Of a stretch of 24,704 bases of DNA, positions 1 through 7,854 are shown one piece after another. The translations under genes and the position numbers were made by a program. Each line of letters starts with the position of its first letter. Position 1 is the stretch's first letter. The stretch spans positions 1 to 24,704 of the forward strand of contig JAJYNM010000023.1 of NCBI GenBank assembly GCA_021786335.1. Direction: 5' to 3'. The notes beneath the pieces were generated by a model. It was given only the letters and a program-made list of their open reading frames with translations, searched no databases and had not been told where the DNA came from. The DNA comes from an archaeon (GTDB lineage Archaea > Thermoproteota > Nitrososphaeria > Nitrososphaerales > UBA183).

Positions 1-586
1 TTCTAGATTTCAAAGAGTTTGCGCATCGGCGTCTGTTTCAAGAAAAAGACGCAATCGCTTTCTAGTGTAGCCTTAAGAAAGAGCGACGGCTTCGCATAAC
101 TGGACCCTTCACGCCTCTCAATCTTCGTGCGTCAACGACAAACCCAATCACCGTCGCTTTGCGTGTGGCGATAGTGGAATCAGCGTAATCGAGGCGGTGG
201 TAGTCACGACGAAGGTTCTTGTGTACACTTCCTGGTGTGGGAGCACGATTCTGCTAAGAGTGCTTGATGAAATCTGGTGGGGAATCAGAATGAGATTCTT
301 TTGTTGATCCCATACTGCAATGGTCTCCTGGCACACGCACGGAATCAACATGTCAGTCCCGCACTCCACGAAATACTTCTTCCATTGGGACACGTCTTCT
401 AATGCCGTCGCACCTTCGCTTTTGAATCACACAGAAACTGTCGAATTGCGTCGCCGCACCTGGAAAATCATTACAATTCCACTTCGAACTTCTTCGAGAC
501 CCTCTCGGCGGCCCTTCGCAAGCACTTCTAGAGACAGGGGAGTCCTTGATGCTCGGGGAGCTCAGCCTAAAATGGCACGTCTCAAG
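1..586. other. region with weak coding signal left of glcD
   Basis: This stretch is more AT-rich than the genes to its right. Apart from the doubtful small minus-strand frame at 148-393 and the glcD promoter at its right end, I see no recognisable protein, tRNA or repeat. The plus-strand frame at 320-592 overlaps the doubtful minus-strand one and has no family resemblance. It may be intergenic DNA or decayed coding sequence. Confidence 0.4.
148..393 (-). CDS. possible small hypothetical protein (81 aa)
   Basis: I do not recognise this protein. It would start with GTG at 393 and end with TGA. In its favour, a weak TATA-like stretch (TTCAAAAG on the minus strand, about 418-426) lies about 28 bases before the GTG, as at other leaderless genes here. 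The product has alternating hydrophobic and polar residues suggesting beta strands, and three cysteines early on (one near residue 11, then a C-V-C pair near 19-21). Against it, there is no known family, the GC content is lower than in neighbouring genes, and a competing reading frame runs on the other strand. It could be a chance ORF or a decayed gene. Confidence 0.25.
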   Translation of the reverse strand: MSQWKKYFVECGTDMLIPCVCQETIAVWDQQKNLILIPHQISSSTLSRIVLPHQEVYTRTFVVTTTASITLIPLSPHAKRR

Positions 587-594
587 CTATAATA
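587..594 (+). promoter_or_regulatory. TATA box of glcD
   Basis: CTATAATA is a good archaeal TATA box. Transcription would begin about 27 bases downstream, near 617, leaving a leader of about 9 bases before the TTG at 627. An upstream in-frame ATG at 546 lies before this box and so could not be in the transcript. This decides the start chosen for glcD. Confidence 0.55.
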
Positions 595-626
595 GTTTCT
601 CAACTGGCTGTCAGGACGGTTTTACG

Positions 627-2000
627 TTGGAGCAGAATGCGTTGGTAACCGGCTTAGGAGACATCGTCGGCAGAGAGAACGTCGTGGTTGGTGCCAAGGC
701 CTGCGAAGACTACTCAAGGGACATGGCAGAGTATGGGGGGATTCCCTCGGCGGCGGTGATACCCAACACCGAAGACGAGGTAGCGAAGATAGTCGCGTTC
801 GCTGCCGAGAAACTAATCCCGGTACTGGCCAGGGGAGGGGGGAGCAGTCTTACTGGGGCTGCGGTGTTGAACGGGGGGATCATCATAGACATGCGGAAGA
901 TGAACAAGGTAATCCACGTGGACACTCTGAACTGGCACGTCCGTGTCCAACCCGGTATCACCTTGGAAGAGTTGAATATAGAACTCGGGAAGCAAGGCTT
1001 CTTCTTCCCGCCAGACCCAGCCAGCAGCTACGTCTGCACCGTCGGGGGCGCGATAGCCGAAGGCTCGGGAGGGCTTCGGTGCGTCAAATATGGGACCATG
1101 AAGGATTGGGTCCTGGCGCTGAGGGTCGTCCTACCCAACGGCAAAGTAACCTCCTTGGGAGAACCCCTTCCCAAGAACCGGGCGGGCTACGACCTCGTCC
1201 ACCTGATTGTCGGGAGCGAAGGGACTCTAGGCATAGTCACGGAGGCCTATCTGAAGATCATCCCGCTCCCTCTCTCTCCCCCACGCAGAATCTTGGCCAC
1301 ATTCGACGACTGGGGGCCAGTAGGCGATGTCATCGCGGCGCTGCGGGCTGCTAGGGTCATCCCAGGGCTGTTCGAGTTCATAGACAAAGACCACATCAGA
1401 GCGATAAACGAGAGACTCGACCAGCACCTCGACGAGGCCGAAGCGACTTTGATTATTGATGTGGACGACGCAGAACTTCCCACGGCGACAGACGTTCTAA
1501 AGGACCATGGCGCGAAGACACTGAAGATAGCAAAGGACCAAGAGGAAGCCCAAGCCCTCTATGAAGTAAGGGCCAATGCATACCTCGCGGTGAAGAGTCT
1601 TGCCCCGTCGGCGCAGGTGGAAGACGTGTCGATACCACTGGATAAACTGGGAGACTATCTTAGGAAAGTAAAGGACGTCGCCTCGAAGCACCATCTGCTC
1701 ATCCCGGTCGTTGGGCATGCCGGGGACGGGAACGTACACCCGGTCATCCTCTACGACGGAAACGATAAGGTCAGTGCGGCTTCCGCGGCAGAAGCTTATG
1801 AGGAGATATGCAGGTATGCAATAGGGGCCGGAGGCTCGGTCAGCGGAGAACACGGTATCGGGATTCAGAAGGCCAAACTCCTCAGGGAGCAACTGCAATC
1901 TCACGATGGCGCAGAGTCGCTTAGATTGATGAAGGAAATCAAACGGCTGCTGGACCCGAAAGGCATCATGAACCCCGGCAAATATGTAGACGCCGCGTGA
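627..2000 (+). CDS. glcD: GlcD-type FAD-dependent 2-hydroxyacid (glycolate/D-lactate) dehydrogenase
   Basis: This is a flavoprotein of the glycolate oxidase GlcD / D-lactate dehydrogenase family, which oxidises a 2-hydroxyacid to the 2-oxoacid and passes electrons onward. The N-terminal half is the PCMH-type FAD-binding domain: the R-G-G-G-S-S-L-T-G loop, then V-G-G-A-I-A-E-G-S-G-G and G-S-E-G-T-L-G-I-V-T. The C-terminal half is the FAD-oxidase C domain with G-H-A-G-D-G-N-V-H-P, S-G-E-H-G-I-G and the closing D-P-K-G-I-M-N-P-G-K. I chose the TTG at 627 because it lies just after the TATA box; a TTG at 642 is possible. The product is about 457 residues, normal for the family. No GlcE or GlcF subunit is adjacent, so the electron acceptor is unknown. 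The substrate cannot be fixed from sequence. The apr operon downstream has its own promoter. Confidence 0.88.
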   Translation: MEQNALVTGLGDIVGRENVVVGAKACEDYSRDMAEYGGIPSAAVIPNTEDEVAKIVAFAAEKLIPVLARGGGSSLTGAAVLNGGIIIDMRKMNKVIHVDTLNWHVRVQPGITLEELNIELGKQGFFFPPDPASSYVCTVGGAIAEGSGGLRCVKYGTMKDWVLALRVVLPNGKVTSLGEPLPKNRAGYDLVHLIVGSEGTLGIVTEAYLKIIPLPLSPPRRILATFDDWGPVGDVIAALRAARVIPGLFEFIDKDHIRAINERLDQHLDEAEATLIIDVDDAELPTATDVLKDHGAKTLKIAKDQEEAQALYEVRANAYLAVKSLAPSAQVEDVSIPLDKLGDYLRKVKDVASKHHLLIPVVGHAGDGNVHPVILYDGNDKVSAASAAEAYEEICRYAIGAGGSVSGEHGIGIQKAKLLREQLQSHDGAESLRLMKEIKRLLDPKGIMNPGKYVDAA

Positions 2001-2009
2001 CGCCCACAA

Positions 2010-2029
2010 CGGTTGCCAAACCACAACCG
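2010..2029 (+). terminator. hairpin after glcD
   Basis: An inverted repeat CGGTTG/CAACCG (6 bp stem, 8-base loop) begins 9 bases after the glcD stop. It is not followed by a clear T-run, so its role as terminator is only suggested by position. Confidence 0.25.
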
Positions 2030-2075
2030 GTAAGGGGTTGGAGTGGCAGTGATGATGTCTATCCGCTTGAGATGA

Positions 2076-2092
2076 GAAGTGATTAATACTTC
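2076..2092 (+). promoter_or_regulatory. apr operon promoter with inverted repeat over the TATA box
   Basis: The TATA-like core ATTAAT (2082-2087) sits inside a perfect inverted repeat, GAAGT-7-ACTTC. Transcription would start near 2112, giving a leader of about 45 bases before the first gene. A repeat centred on the TATA box is a typical place for an archaeal repressor to block TBP, so this may be an operator for the sulfur operon. That role is inference. Confidence 0.4.
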
Positions 2093-2156
2093 ACGCATGG
2101 CGCAGAGCAAAGCAAATGGAGATGCCACCTGTCCCAACTAGGAGCGAAGAGCAGCA

Positions 2157-2903
2157 TTGTCGTTCATGAACCTTCCAGTATCCAACGAGCTCATCGACCT
2201 AGGAAGCATCGCAGTCCTAGTCGTCGTAGTGGCGGGGGTGACATACAAGATCAGAGGTGGTTCGCTTCATCACTTCGACCGGTGGCGCCTGAATACCACG
2301 GAGGGCATTGTAGGGGGGACGGCGACATGGGGGGTCGCCTTCAGGAGCCTGCTTACTGTATTGTTCAGGGATGTCTTCACTACTAAGGTGCTTGACACTT
2401 GCAGCAGACTGAAGCGAATCGCTCATCTGGCCATCTTCTGGGGCTTCGTCTTTCTCGGAATCTCCACCACGCTCGCTTTCATAACGAACCCCACCGACAT
2501 CATACTGCCGCTCACCAACCCAGTGAAGTTGTTTGGAAATGCGGGAGGTACACTGGTAGTCATGGGATTCTTGGCTATGTTCTATGTCCGTTACCGGGAG
2601 CAGGCACCATTGTGGCGTCTGACCCGTTCCGACGTCTTCATGATTACCCTCTGCATGACGGTAGTCACTGGGTTCATCACCCAAGAGGCAGTCTATTCAA
2701 CTTCAGGGCCAGGCTGGGTCTCCGGGACCTTCTGGCTGCACATGGCCTTCGTGGTCACCCTACTGGCCACGGCTCCATTCACGAAGTTCTTCCACGCGAT
2801 ATCAAAGCCGGTCTCGATACTACACGAAGAGGTCGACAGGAGAATAGGGAAAGAGCCTGTACTCCCCACCCTACCCTACAGCAGTGAAGGTGAACGTAGC
2901 TAA
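2157..2903 (+). CDS. membrane anchor of APS reductase (AprM/QmoC/NarI-like cytochrome b)
   Basis: This is an integral membrane protein of 248 residues with about five hydrophobic segments, near residues 15-31, 87-109, 126-145, 158-178 and 191-213. Histidines at 38/39, 90, 195 and 213 lie at or near segment ends and could ligate b-type heme, as in the NarI / HdrE / QmoC C-terminal family. An in-frame stop at 2139 limits the start to TTG 2157 or ATG 2166. Its stop shares one base with the aprB start (TAATG). The order membrane protein-aprB-aprA matches the aprMBA layout of some sulfur oxidisers, so the likely job is to pass electrons between AprBA and the quinone pool. The gene symbol aprM is not assigned because I cannot confirm homology to that family by sequence alone. 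The membrane nature is clear; the partner is inferred from context. Confidence 0.72.
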   Translation: MSFMNLPVSNELIDLGSIAVLVVVVAGVTYKIRGGSLHHFDRWRLNTTEGIVGGTATWGVAFRSLLTVLFRDVFTTKVLDTCSRLKRIAHLAIFWGFVFLGISTTLAFITNPTDIILPLTNPVKLFGNAGGTLVVMGFLAMFYVRYREQAPLWRLTRSDVFMITLCMTVVTGFITQEAVYSTSGPGWVSGTFWLHMAFVVTLLATAPFTKFFHAISKPVSILHEEVDRRIGKEPVLPTLPYSSEGERS

Positions 2904-3352
2904 TGCCGACATACGTCGACCCCAACAAATGCGATGGCTGTGGCAAGTGCGTGGACATCTGCCCCAGCGACATAATGCACCTCTCGAACAGCATATTCAG
3001 CGGGAGAAAGGCCTACAACGTCGAACCGAACTACTGCTGGGAGTGCTACTCATGCGTGAAGGAATGCCCCCAGCACGCCATCGACATGAGAGGATACGCT
3101 GACTTCGCCCCCCTGGACCACAAACTCACCGTCCTTAGAGACAAGGAGACGAACAAAGTCATGTGGAAGCTGAAGTATAGAGACGGGTCGAAGAACGAGT
3201 TCACCTTCCCAATACGGACGACAACGTGGGGTTCCATCTTTCCGCCGCAGTCTCAGAAAGCACCGACCAAAGAGCAGTTCGACTCTCAGTTACTCTCCCA
3301 TGAGCCAGAATATCTCAAGACAGACCGGGGCTTGGTGACAGTGAAGCGATGA
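2903..3352 (+). CDS. aprB: adenylylsulfate (APS) reductase, beta subunit
   Basis: AprB is the iron-sulfur subunit of dissimilatory APS reductase. It carries electrons to or from the FAD of AprA. Two [4Fe-4S] motifs are visible, both C-x2-C-x2-C-x3-C-P: cysteines at 10, 13, 16 and 20, and a second set near residues 45-55 (C-W-E-C-Y-S-C-V-K-E-C-P). The C-terminal tail, with F-P-I-R-T-T-T-W-G-S-I near residue 105, is the extension that wraps around AprA in this family. The length of 149 residues matches known AprB proteins. The start overlaps the upstream stop by one base, and its stop overlaps the aprA start (ATGA), so translation is probably coupled. Cytoplasmic. Confidence 0.95.
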   Translation: MPTYVDPNKCDGCGKCVDICPSDIMHLSNSIFSGRKAYNVEPNYCWECYSCVKECPQHAIDMRGYADFAPLDHKLTVLRDKETNKVMWKLKYRDGSKNEFTFPIRTTTWGSIFPPQSQKAPTKEQFDSQLLSHEPEYLKTDRGLVTVKR

Positions 3353-5181
3353 AGACCAAGTTCGTCGACAGCGACGTCTTAATCGTCGGAGGAGGGATGG
3401 CGGGGTGCGGGGCTGCCTACGAAGCCAGATACTGGGGGAGGGACCTCAAAATCGTCGTCGTGGAGAAGGGGCAGATTGAGAGGAGTGGCGCTGTCGCCAT
3501 GGGGCTCTCAGCCATCAACTGCTACATGGGGATGCGCTGGAACGAGAACACCCCAGAGGACTTCGTGAAGTATGTCAGGAACGACCTCATGGGGCTAGTC
3601 AGAGAGGACCTGGTCTTCGACATAGCCAGACACGTCGATTCGACAGTCCACCTCTTCGAGGAGTGGGGGCTCCCGATAATCTACGACGATCAGACCAAGC
3701 GATACAAGCGAGAGGGGAGATGGCAGATACTGATACATGGAGAGTCGTACAAGCCGATAGTGGCCGAGGCAGCTACGAAGGCCGCGACGGAGGTCTATAA
3801 CAGGGTGATGATCACCCATCTGCTGACCAACGCCGAAGACAGCAACAAAATCGCAGGGGCAGCTGGAATCGGCGTGAGGGATGGGACGTTCTACGTCTTC
3901 AAGGCCAAGGCGGTGATAGTCGCGGCAGGCGGAGCGACGCACGTGTTCAGGCCGCGCTCCGTCGGAGAGGGCGCTGGGAGGACTTGGTACTCTCCGTGGA
4001 GCACAGGCTCTGCCTACGCCCTGCTTATCGGCGTCGGTGCCGAGATGACACAGATGGAAAACAAACTTGTCGTCACAAGGTTCAAGGACGGTTACGGCCC
4101 GGTGGGGGCCTGGTTTCTGGCGCTGAAGGCCACAGCATCCAATGCCTACGGCGAAGATTACGAGTTGAAGTACAGGGAGGAGCAGCGCGCTCTCTATGGG
4201 AACTACGTCGACACAAAGCCCTTCCCGACATGCCTGAGGAACGACGCCATGCTGAGGGAGATAAAGGCAGGGAGGAGCCCCATATTCATCCACACAGAGA
4301 AAGTCTTAGACACGAGGGAGAAGGAAGAACTGGGCCACGAAGACTTCCTCGATATGACCATGAGCCAGACCATCGTCTGGGCCTCTCAGAACATAGACCC
4401 CAAGAAGAGACCCTCGGAGCTTCAGCCGTCCGAACCATACATAATGGGTTCGCACGCAACATGTTCGGGAGCCTGGGCAAGCGGCCCGGCCGACCTTTCG
4501 TCCGGCGAGTATGCCTGGGGTTTTAATCGGATGACTACTGTCCAGGGGCTCTTCGGAGCCGGCGACACCATCGGTGGTTCCGCCCACAAGTTTTCCTCTG
4601 GTTCTTTCACCGAAGGGAGAATGGCAGGTAAGGCTGCCGTCGCGTACATCGCCGAAAAAGTCTCAGACAAGAAGCCCGTGGTCGCGTCTGGAAGGGTAGA
4701 TGCTGTCAGAGACGAGATTTTCAGGCCGATGGAGACGTACAAACTCGGGCGGAACATGATAACCAGGGGGACGGTGTCTCCTTTCTACCTCTATCCTGAC
4801 CAAGGCGTCGTAAGGCTGGAGAAGATAATGGACGAATATGTAGGGGGTTGGGGTTCTTACTACACCACCAACGCGGTGCTGCTTAACAGAGGCCTGGAAC
4901 TGCTGGGGATGCTTGAGGAGGATCTCATTCACTTGGGGGCAGAGAACTTGCACCAGCTCCAGAGAGCATGGGAGTTGCACCACAGAGTTCTGACAGCGGA
5001 GGCGGTCCTCAGGCATACCATGTACAGAAAGGAGACAAGGTGGCCTGGCTACTGCTACAGGTCCGACTTCCCTGGGGTCGACGACAAGAACTGGCACGTG
5101 TTCGTCAACTCGAGACGGAATCCCACGACGGGCGAATGGTCGCTCTTCACACGCCCATACGTCCAACTTGTAGGTAATTGA
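3349..5181 (+). CDS. aprA: adenylylsulfate (APS) reductase, alpha subunit
   Basis: AprA is the FAD-containing catalytic subunit that interconverts APS with sulfite plus AMP. The dinucleotide-binding motif G-G-G-M-A-G is at residues 14-19, followed by the family signature E-R-S-G-A-V-A-M-G-L-S-A-I-N. Further conserved blocks are F-R-P-R-S-V-G-E-G-A-G-R-T-W-Y, R-F-K-D-G-Y-G-P-V-G-A-W-F, G-S-H-A-T-C-S-G-A-W and N-R-M-T-T-V-Q-G-L-F. At 610 residues it is slightly short for AprA. The segment between the G-S-H block and N-R-M-T-T looks shortened compared with the Archaeoglobus protein as I remember it. The ATG overlaps the aprB stop and the stop overlaps the sat start. Succinate dehydrogenase/fumarate reductase flavoproteins are relatives, but the motifs and neighbours make AprA the clear choice. 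Confidence 0.95.
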   Translation: MKTKFVDSDVLIVGGGMAGCGAAYEARYWGRDLKIVVVEKGQIERSGAVAMGLSAINCYMGMRWNENTPEDFVKYVRNDLMGLVREDLVFDIARHVDSTVHLFEEWGLPIIYDDQTKRYKREGRWQILIHGESYKPIVAEAATKAATEVYNRVMITHLLTNAEDSNKIAGAAGIGVRDGTFYVFKAKAVIVAAGGATHVFRPRSVGEGAGRTWYSPWSTGSAYALLIGVGAEMTQMENKLVVTRFKDGYGPVGAWFLALKATASNAYGEDYELKYREEQRALYGNYVDTKPFPTCLRNDAMLREIKAGRSPIFIHTEKVLDTREKEELGHEDFLDMTMSQTIVWASQNIDPKKRPSELQPSEPYIMGSHATCSGAWASGPADLSSGEYAWGFNRMTTVQGLFGAGDTIGGSAHKFSSGSFTEGRMAGKAAVAYIAEKVSDKKPVVASGRVDAVRDEIFRPMETYKLGRNMITRGTVSPFYLYPDQGVVRLEKIMDEYVGGWGSYYTTNAVLLNRGLELLGMLEEDLIHLGAENLHQLQRAWELHHRVLTAEAVLRHTMYRKETRWPGYCYRSDFPGVDDKNWHVFVNSRRNPTTGEWSLFTRPYVQLVGN

Positions 5182-6353
5182 GTCTGACCGCCGTCTCTTC
5201 GCCTGGGGAACCCTACGGAGGCAGACTGGTGGACCTGGAGGTCGCTCCCGGAGAAGCCCAGCAGAAGCTTGGCGAAGCAGGCGAACTCACCAAGATACAA
5301 CCATTCATCGACTTCGTTTACGACACGGAGAAGATTGCCACCGGAGCGTACTCTCCCTTGGAGGGCTTCATGGATTCGGCCACGTTCCACACGGTGACCT
5401 CGGAGGGGAGACTCCCAAACAACCTTCCATGGACCATCCCAGTGGTCATGAGCGTCCAGAAGGACCAAGCGAAAGGGATTCATGAAGGAGAGCGGGTGGC
5501 CCTACTTGACTGGGGCGACAGGGTCTTCGCGACCCTCGACGTTTCAGAGATTTACGCTCTTCCGAAGGAGGAGTTCGCCCAAGGTGCATATGGCACGACA
5601 GACCGGAACCACCCCAACATCGCTGACATCTTCAACAACTACGGCGACACGGCCCTCGCCGGGAAGGTGGCCCTACTGCGGAGGCTCGACCTCCCGACGG
5701 TAGCCCACGAGATGACTCCCAAGGAGACAAGGGAGGTGTTCAGGCGCAAGGGGTGGCGGAACGTCGTAGCCTACCAGTGCAGGAACCCACCACACACAGC
5801 ACACGAATACATCCAGAAAGTCTCACTTGAACGCTCGGACATCGACGGTCTCCTGGTCCAGCCGGTCATTGGCAGGTTGAAGAAAGGAGACTACAAACCA
5901 GCGGTAATTATGGAAGCATACAGGCAGATTGTGGACGGGTACTACCCGAAAGACAGGGTCGTGCTCTCGTCGCTTTCCATAACGATGCGCTACGGCGGGC
6001 CGAAGGCCGCGCTTTTGTTAGCCATCATCCGCAAGAACTTCGGAGCCACCCACTACATAGTAGGGAGAGACCAGGCGGGGGTGGGGAAGTACTATGATCC
6101 ATATGCGTGCCACGAAATCTTCGATCGGTTCGACGTAGGCATCACCCCCCTCAGATACATGGAGACCTTCTACTGTAAGGTGTGCAGAGCGATGGCTACC
6201 GCCAAGACTTGCCCGCACAGAGAAGAGGAGCACCTCGCCGTCAGTCAGACTCGCATGAGGCAACTTCTGCAAGAAGGGAAAGAACTCCCAATGGAAATCC
6301 TCAGGCCAGAAGTGATTGCAATCCTTAAGCAGGGCGACGCCATATTGACCTAG
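5178..6353 (+). CDS. sat: sulfate adenylyltransferase (ATP sulfurylase)
   Basis: Sat interconverts ATP plus sulfate with APS plus pyrophosphate; with AprBA it links sulfate and sulfite. The catalytic Q-C-R-N-P-P-H-T-A-H-E block (residues 200-210) holds the HxxH motif. The second signature reads G-R-D-Q-A-G-V-G (296-303), with glutamine where the family usually has histidine. Cysteines 333, 336 and 345 with histidine 347 or 352 form the zinc site seen in Thermus- and Archaeoglobus-type enzymes. The 391-residue single-domain protein has no APS kinase domain, consistent with dissimilatory rather than assimilatory use. The start is a TTG that overlaps the aprA stop (TTGA), so it is the last gene of the coupled operon. 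Confidence 0.95.
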   Translation: MSLTAVSSPGEPYGGRLVDLEVAPGEAQQKLGEAGELTKIQPFIDFVYDTEKIATGAYSPLEGFMDSATFHTVTSEGRLPNNLPWTIPVVMSVQKDQAKGIHEGERVALLDWGDRVFATLDVSEIYALPKEEFAQGAYGTTDRNHPNIADIFNNYGDTALAGKVALLRRLDLPTVAHEMTPKETREVFRRKGWRNVVAYQCRNPPHTAHEYIQKVSLERSDIDGLLVQPVIGRLKKGDYKPAVIMEAYRQIVDGYYPKDRVVLSSLSITMRYGGPKAALLLAIIRKNFGATHYIVGRDQAGVGKYYDPYACHEIFDRFDVGITPLRYMETFYCKVCRAMATAKTCPHREEEHLAVSQTRMRQLLQEGKELPMEILRPEVIAILKQGDAILT

Positions 6354-6427
6354 GATCTCTGTGCACCATTGACAACGGGAAGAGGAGCCAGATTAAACAC
6401 AGCGCGCCCGACCCAATAGGGACATCG

Positions 6428-6464
6428 GGCTGGTCAGCTCCAGCCGCACGACAGTACATCGTGC
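6428..6464. terminator. two adjacent hairpins in the convergent gap
   Basis: GGCTGG/CCAGCC (6428-6433 with 6440-6445, 6-base loop) is followed at once by GCACGA/TCGTGC (6446-6451 with 6459-6464, 7-base loop). They lie between the ends of sat (+) and the DAO oxidoreductase (-), where both transcripts must stop. There is no T-run, so termination is inferred from position only. A tRNA was considered and does not fit. Confidence 0.3.
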
Positions 6465-6482
6465 GCCTCGGTCCGAACGGAG

Positions 6483-7838
6483 TCAGATCACCCACGCTTC
6501 ACGTTCTACGTCCCTCTTCTCAACGCTCAACTTTGAGGTCTTGTAGCTTCTGCCACCGTAGAGCAACACCTCACCTTCGTCCCGGTATAGGGAGTCCACC
6601 ACCCTCCCCAGGGCGTCACCCTTCATGATTCCGCTCCCGCTGTCCCCTCCCACAACGATCAGGTTCCCGGATCTGAACGCCAACGGCAGGTTATCCATCG
6701 TGTTGTAAGCGTAAAGCCCAGCCCACATGGCTTTCAGCCTTGAACCCCTGAAGTCCGGAAAGTATGATGCCAGCACCGGGTAAATCCCCCTTTCGTAGTA
6801 CTGGCGCTCTGGGACGTACCTACTCAGGTCGTGCTCAGGGAGGTCGACGAACGGGCGGTTCAGATCGTCTTCGCAGGCCACCCAGAAGCACCCTTCCTCG
6901 TTCACAGGCTTGAAGTGCACCCCTGCCTTTGGAAGTATCACCATGGGGAGCAACCCGAACGGGTTGAACCCGGGAGTCCAGAGGAGCTTCTTCAGCCCTG
7001 TCCCTTCGGCGTAGACGCTGAACAGCTGTCTCTTCTTCGCCTTCACGTGACCGTCCACCCCGATCGGTTCCAGCAACTCGTTCAGCCACGCCCCGCCGGC
7101 AAGGACCACCGTGCCAGCGATTACATCTGCTCTCAAGCTATCCCGGATGGAGACGCCTTCGACATTAGCCTCCTGCCAAACTAGCGGTTCGCCCTCAATC
7201 CCGAGGGGTTTTGATGGTGTCACCACCAGCTTCTTCACCTCGGAACCAAAGGCGACCTCTCCTCCCGCCCTCCTAAATTCACTGGCATAGAAACGAACGA
7301 GCCGATCAGGGTCGAGCCGCCCGCACTTCGGGCCGAAGACGCCGCCGTCGATTGGAGGGAGGCCCATCAATTCTGCATCGCCTCCTGGTCCAAAATTCGT
7401 CATCATGCCCGGGATGAGGCGTCTGAGCTGCTCCTTTCCGAACAAAGCTACCTCGACGTCATTGCTCCTCATTCGTCTGAGGTACGGCTCACTTTTAGAG
7501 AGCTTCGTCTCGTCCATCAACCAGAGGTACCCAATCTCTTGGAGGCCCAGATCCACTTTCAGCTCTTTCTGGACGTGGAGATAGAAGTCAATCGAGCTGT
7601 CTGCCAGGATTTGGTTGTCAGAGGAGGAGAAAGTGTTCCTGAACATGGCGTTGCTCTTCCCGGTGTTCCCCTGACCCGCCGCGCCGTAGCGGTCGACAAG
7701 CAGGATCTTCTTACCAGGGTTGTTCTTTTGAAGATGATATGCCGAAGCAACACCCATTATGCCAGCGCCGACAACTACTATGTCGCATCTTGCGGGCAAA
7801 GCGGCCCATTTCACTTTAGCATCGTTAAAAACCCCCAT
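6483..7838 (-). CDS. FAD-dependent oxidoreductase, DAO family
   Basis: This is a glycine/D-amino-acid-oxidase-like flavoprotein of 451 residues. The Rossmann motif G-A-G-I-M-G lies at 24-29, with the ribose-binding acidic residue at D49 (L-L-V-D-R). Near the C-terminus, G-L-Y-A-Y-N-T-M-D-N-L-P and V-V-G-G-D-S-G-S-G-I-M-K are the usual second FAD-contact region of the family. Relatives include sarcosine oxidase, sarcosine dehydrogenase and L-2-hydroxyglutarate oxidase; the substrate cannot be told from sequence. The ATG at 7838 is only 16 bases from the divergent methyltransferase start. A TATA-like GTATAT on the minus strand (about 7850-7856) is too close for that ATG, so a GTG at 7814 or TTG at 7799 could be the real start. 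Confidence 0.8.
   Translation of the reverse strand: MGVFNDAKVKWAALPARCDIVVVGAGIMGVASAYHLQKNNPGKKILLVDRYGAAGQGNTGKSNAMFRNTFSSSDNQILADSSIDFYLHVQKELKVDLGLQEIGYLWLMDETKLSKSEPYLRRMRSNDVEVALFGKEQLRRLIPGMMTNFGPGGDAELMGLPPIDGGVFGPKCGRLDPDRLVRFYASEFRRAGGEVAFGSEVKKLVVTPSKPLGIEGEPLVWQEANVEGVSIRDSLRADVIAGTVVLAGGAWLNELLEPIGVDGHVKAKKRQLFSVYAEGTGLKKLLWTPGFNPFGLLPMVILPKAGVHFKPVNEEGCFWVACEDDLNRPFVDLPEHDLSRYVPERQYYERGIYPVLASYFPDFRGSRLKAMWAGLYAYNTMDNLPLAFRSGNLIVVGGDSGSGIMKGDALGRVVDSLYRDEGEVLLYGGRSYKTSKLSVEKRDVEREAWVI
7825..7831 (+). promoter_or_regulatory. TATA box of the methyltransferase gene
   Basis: TTAAAAA is centred 27 bases before the ATG at 7855, which predicts a leaderless transcript. The box lies inside the 5' end of the divergent oxidoreductase gene, so the two promoters overlap. 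Confidence 0.5.
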
Positions 7839-7854
7839 CTGACTGAAGAGGTAT

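Noticed and set aside
320..592. Plus-strand 90-residue frame before glcD
   Set aside because: No family resemblance, composition rich in R, S and T, and it overlaps the glcD promoter region.
546..626. N-terminal extension of GlcD from ATG 546
   Set aside because: It would precede the TATA box at 587-594, and the added residues do not match the family.
3984..4526. Long shadow frame (180 residues) inside aprA
   Set aside because: It lies wholly within aprA in another frame; long shadow frames are expected at this GC content.
6420..6482. Possible tRNA (two stacked hairpins plus TCCGAAC)
   Set aside because: The 7-base loop lacks T33, there is no acceptor stem and the TCCGAAC is not enclosed by a 5 bp stem.
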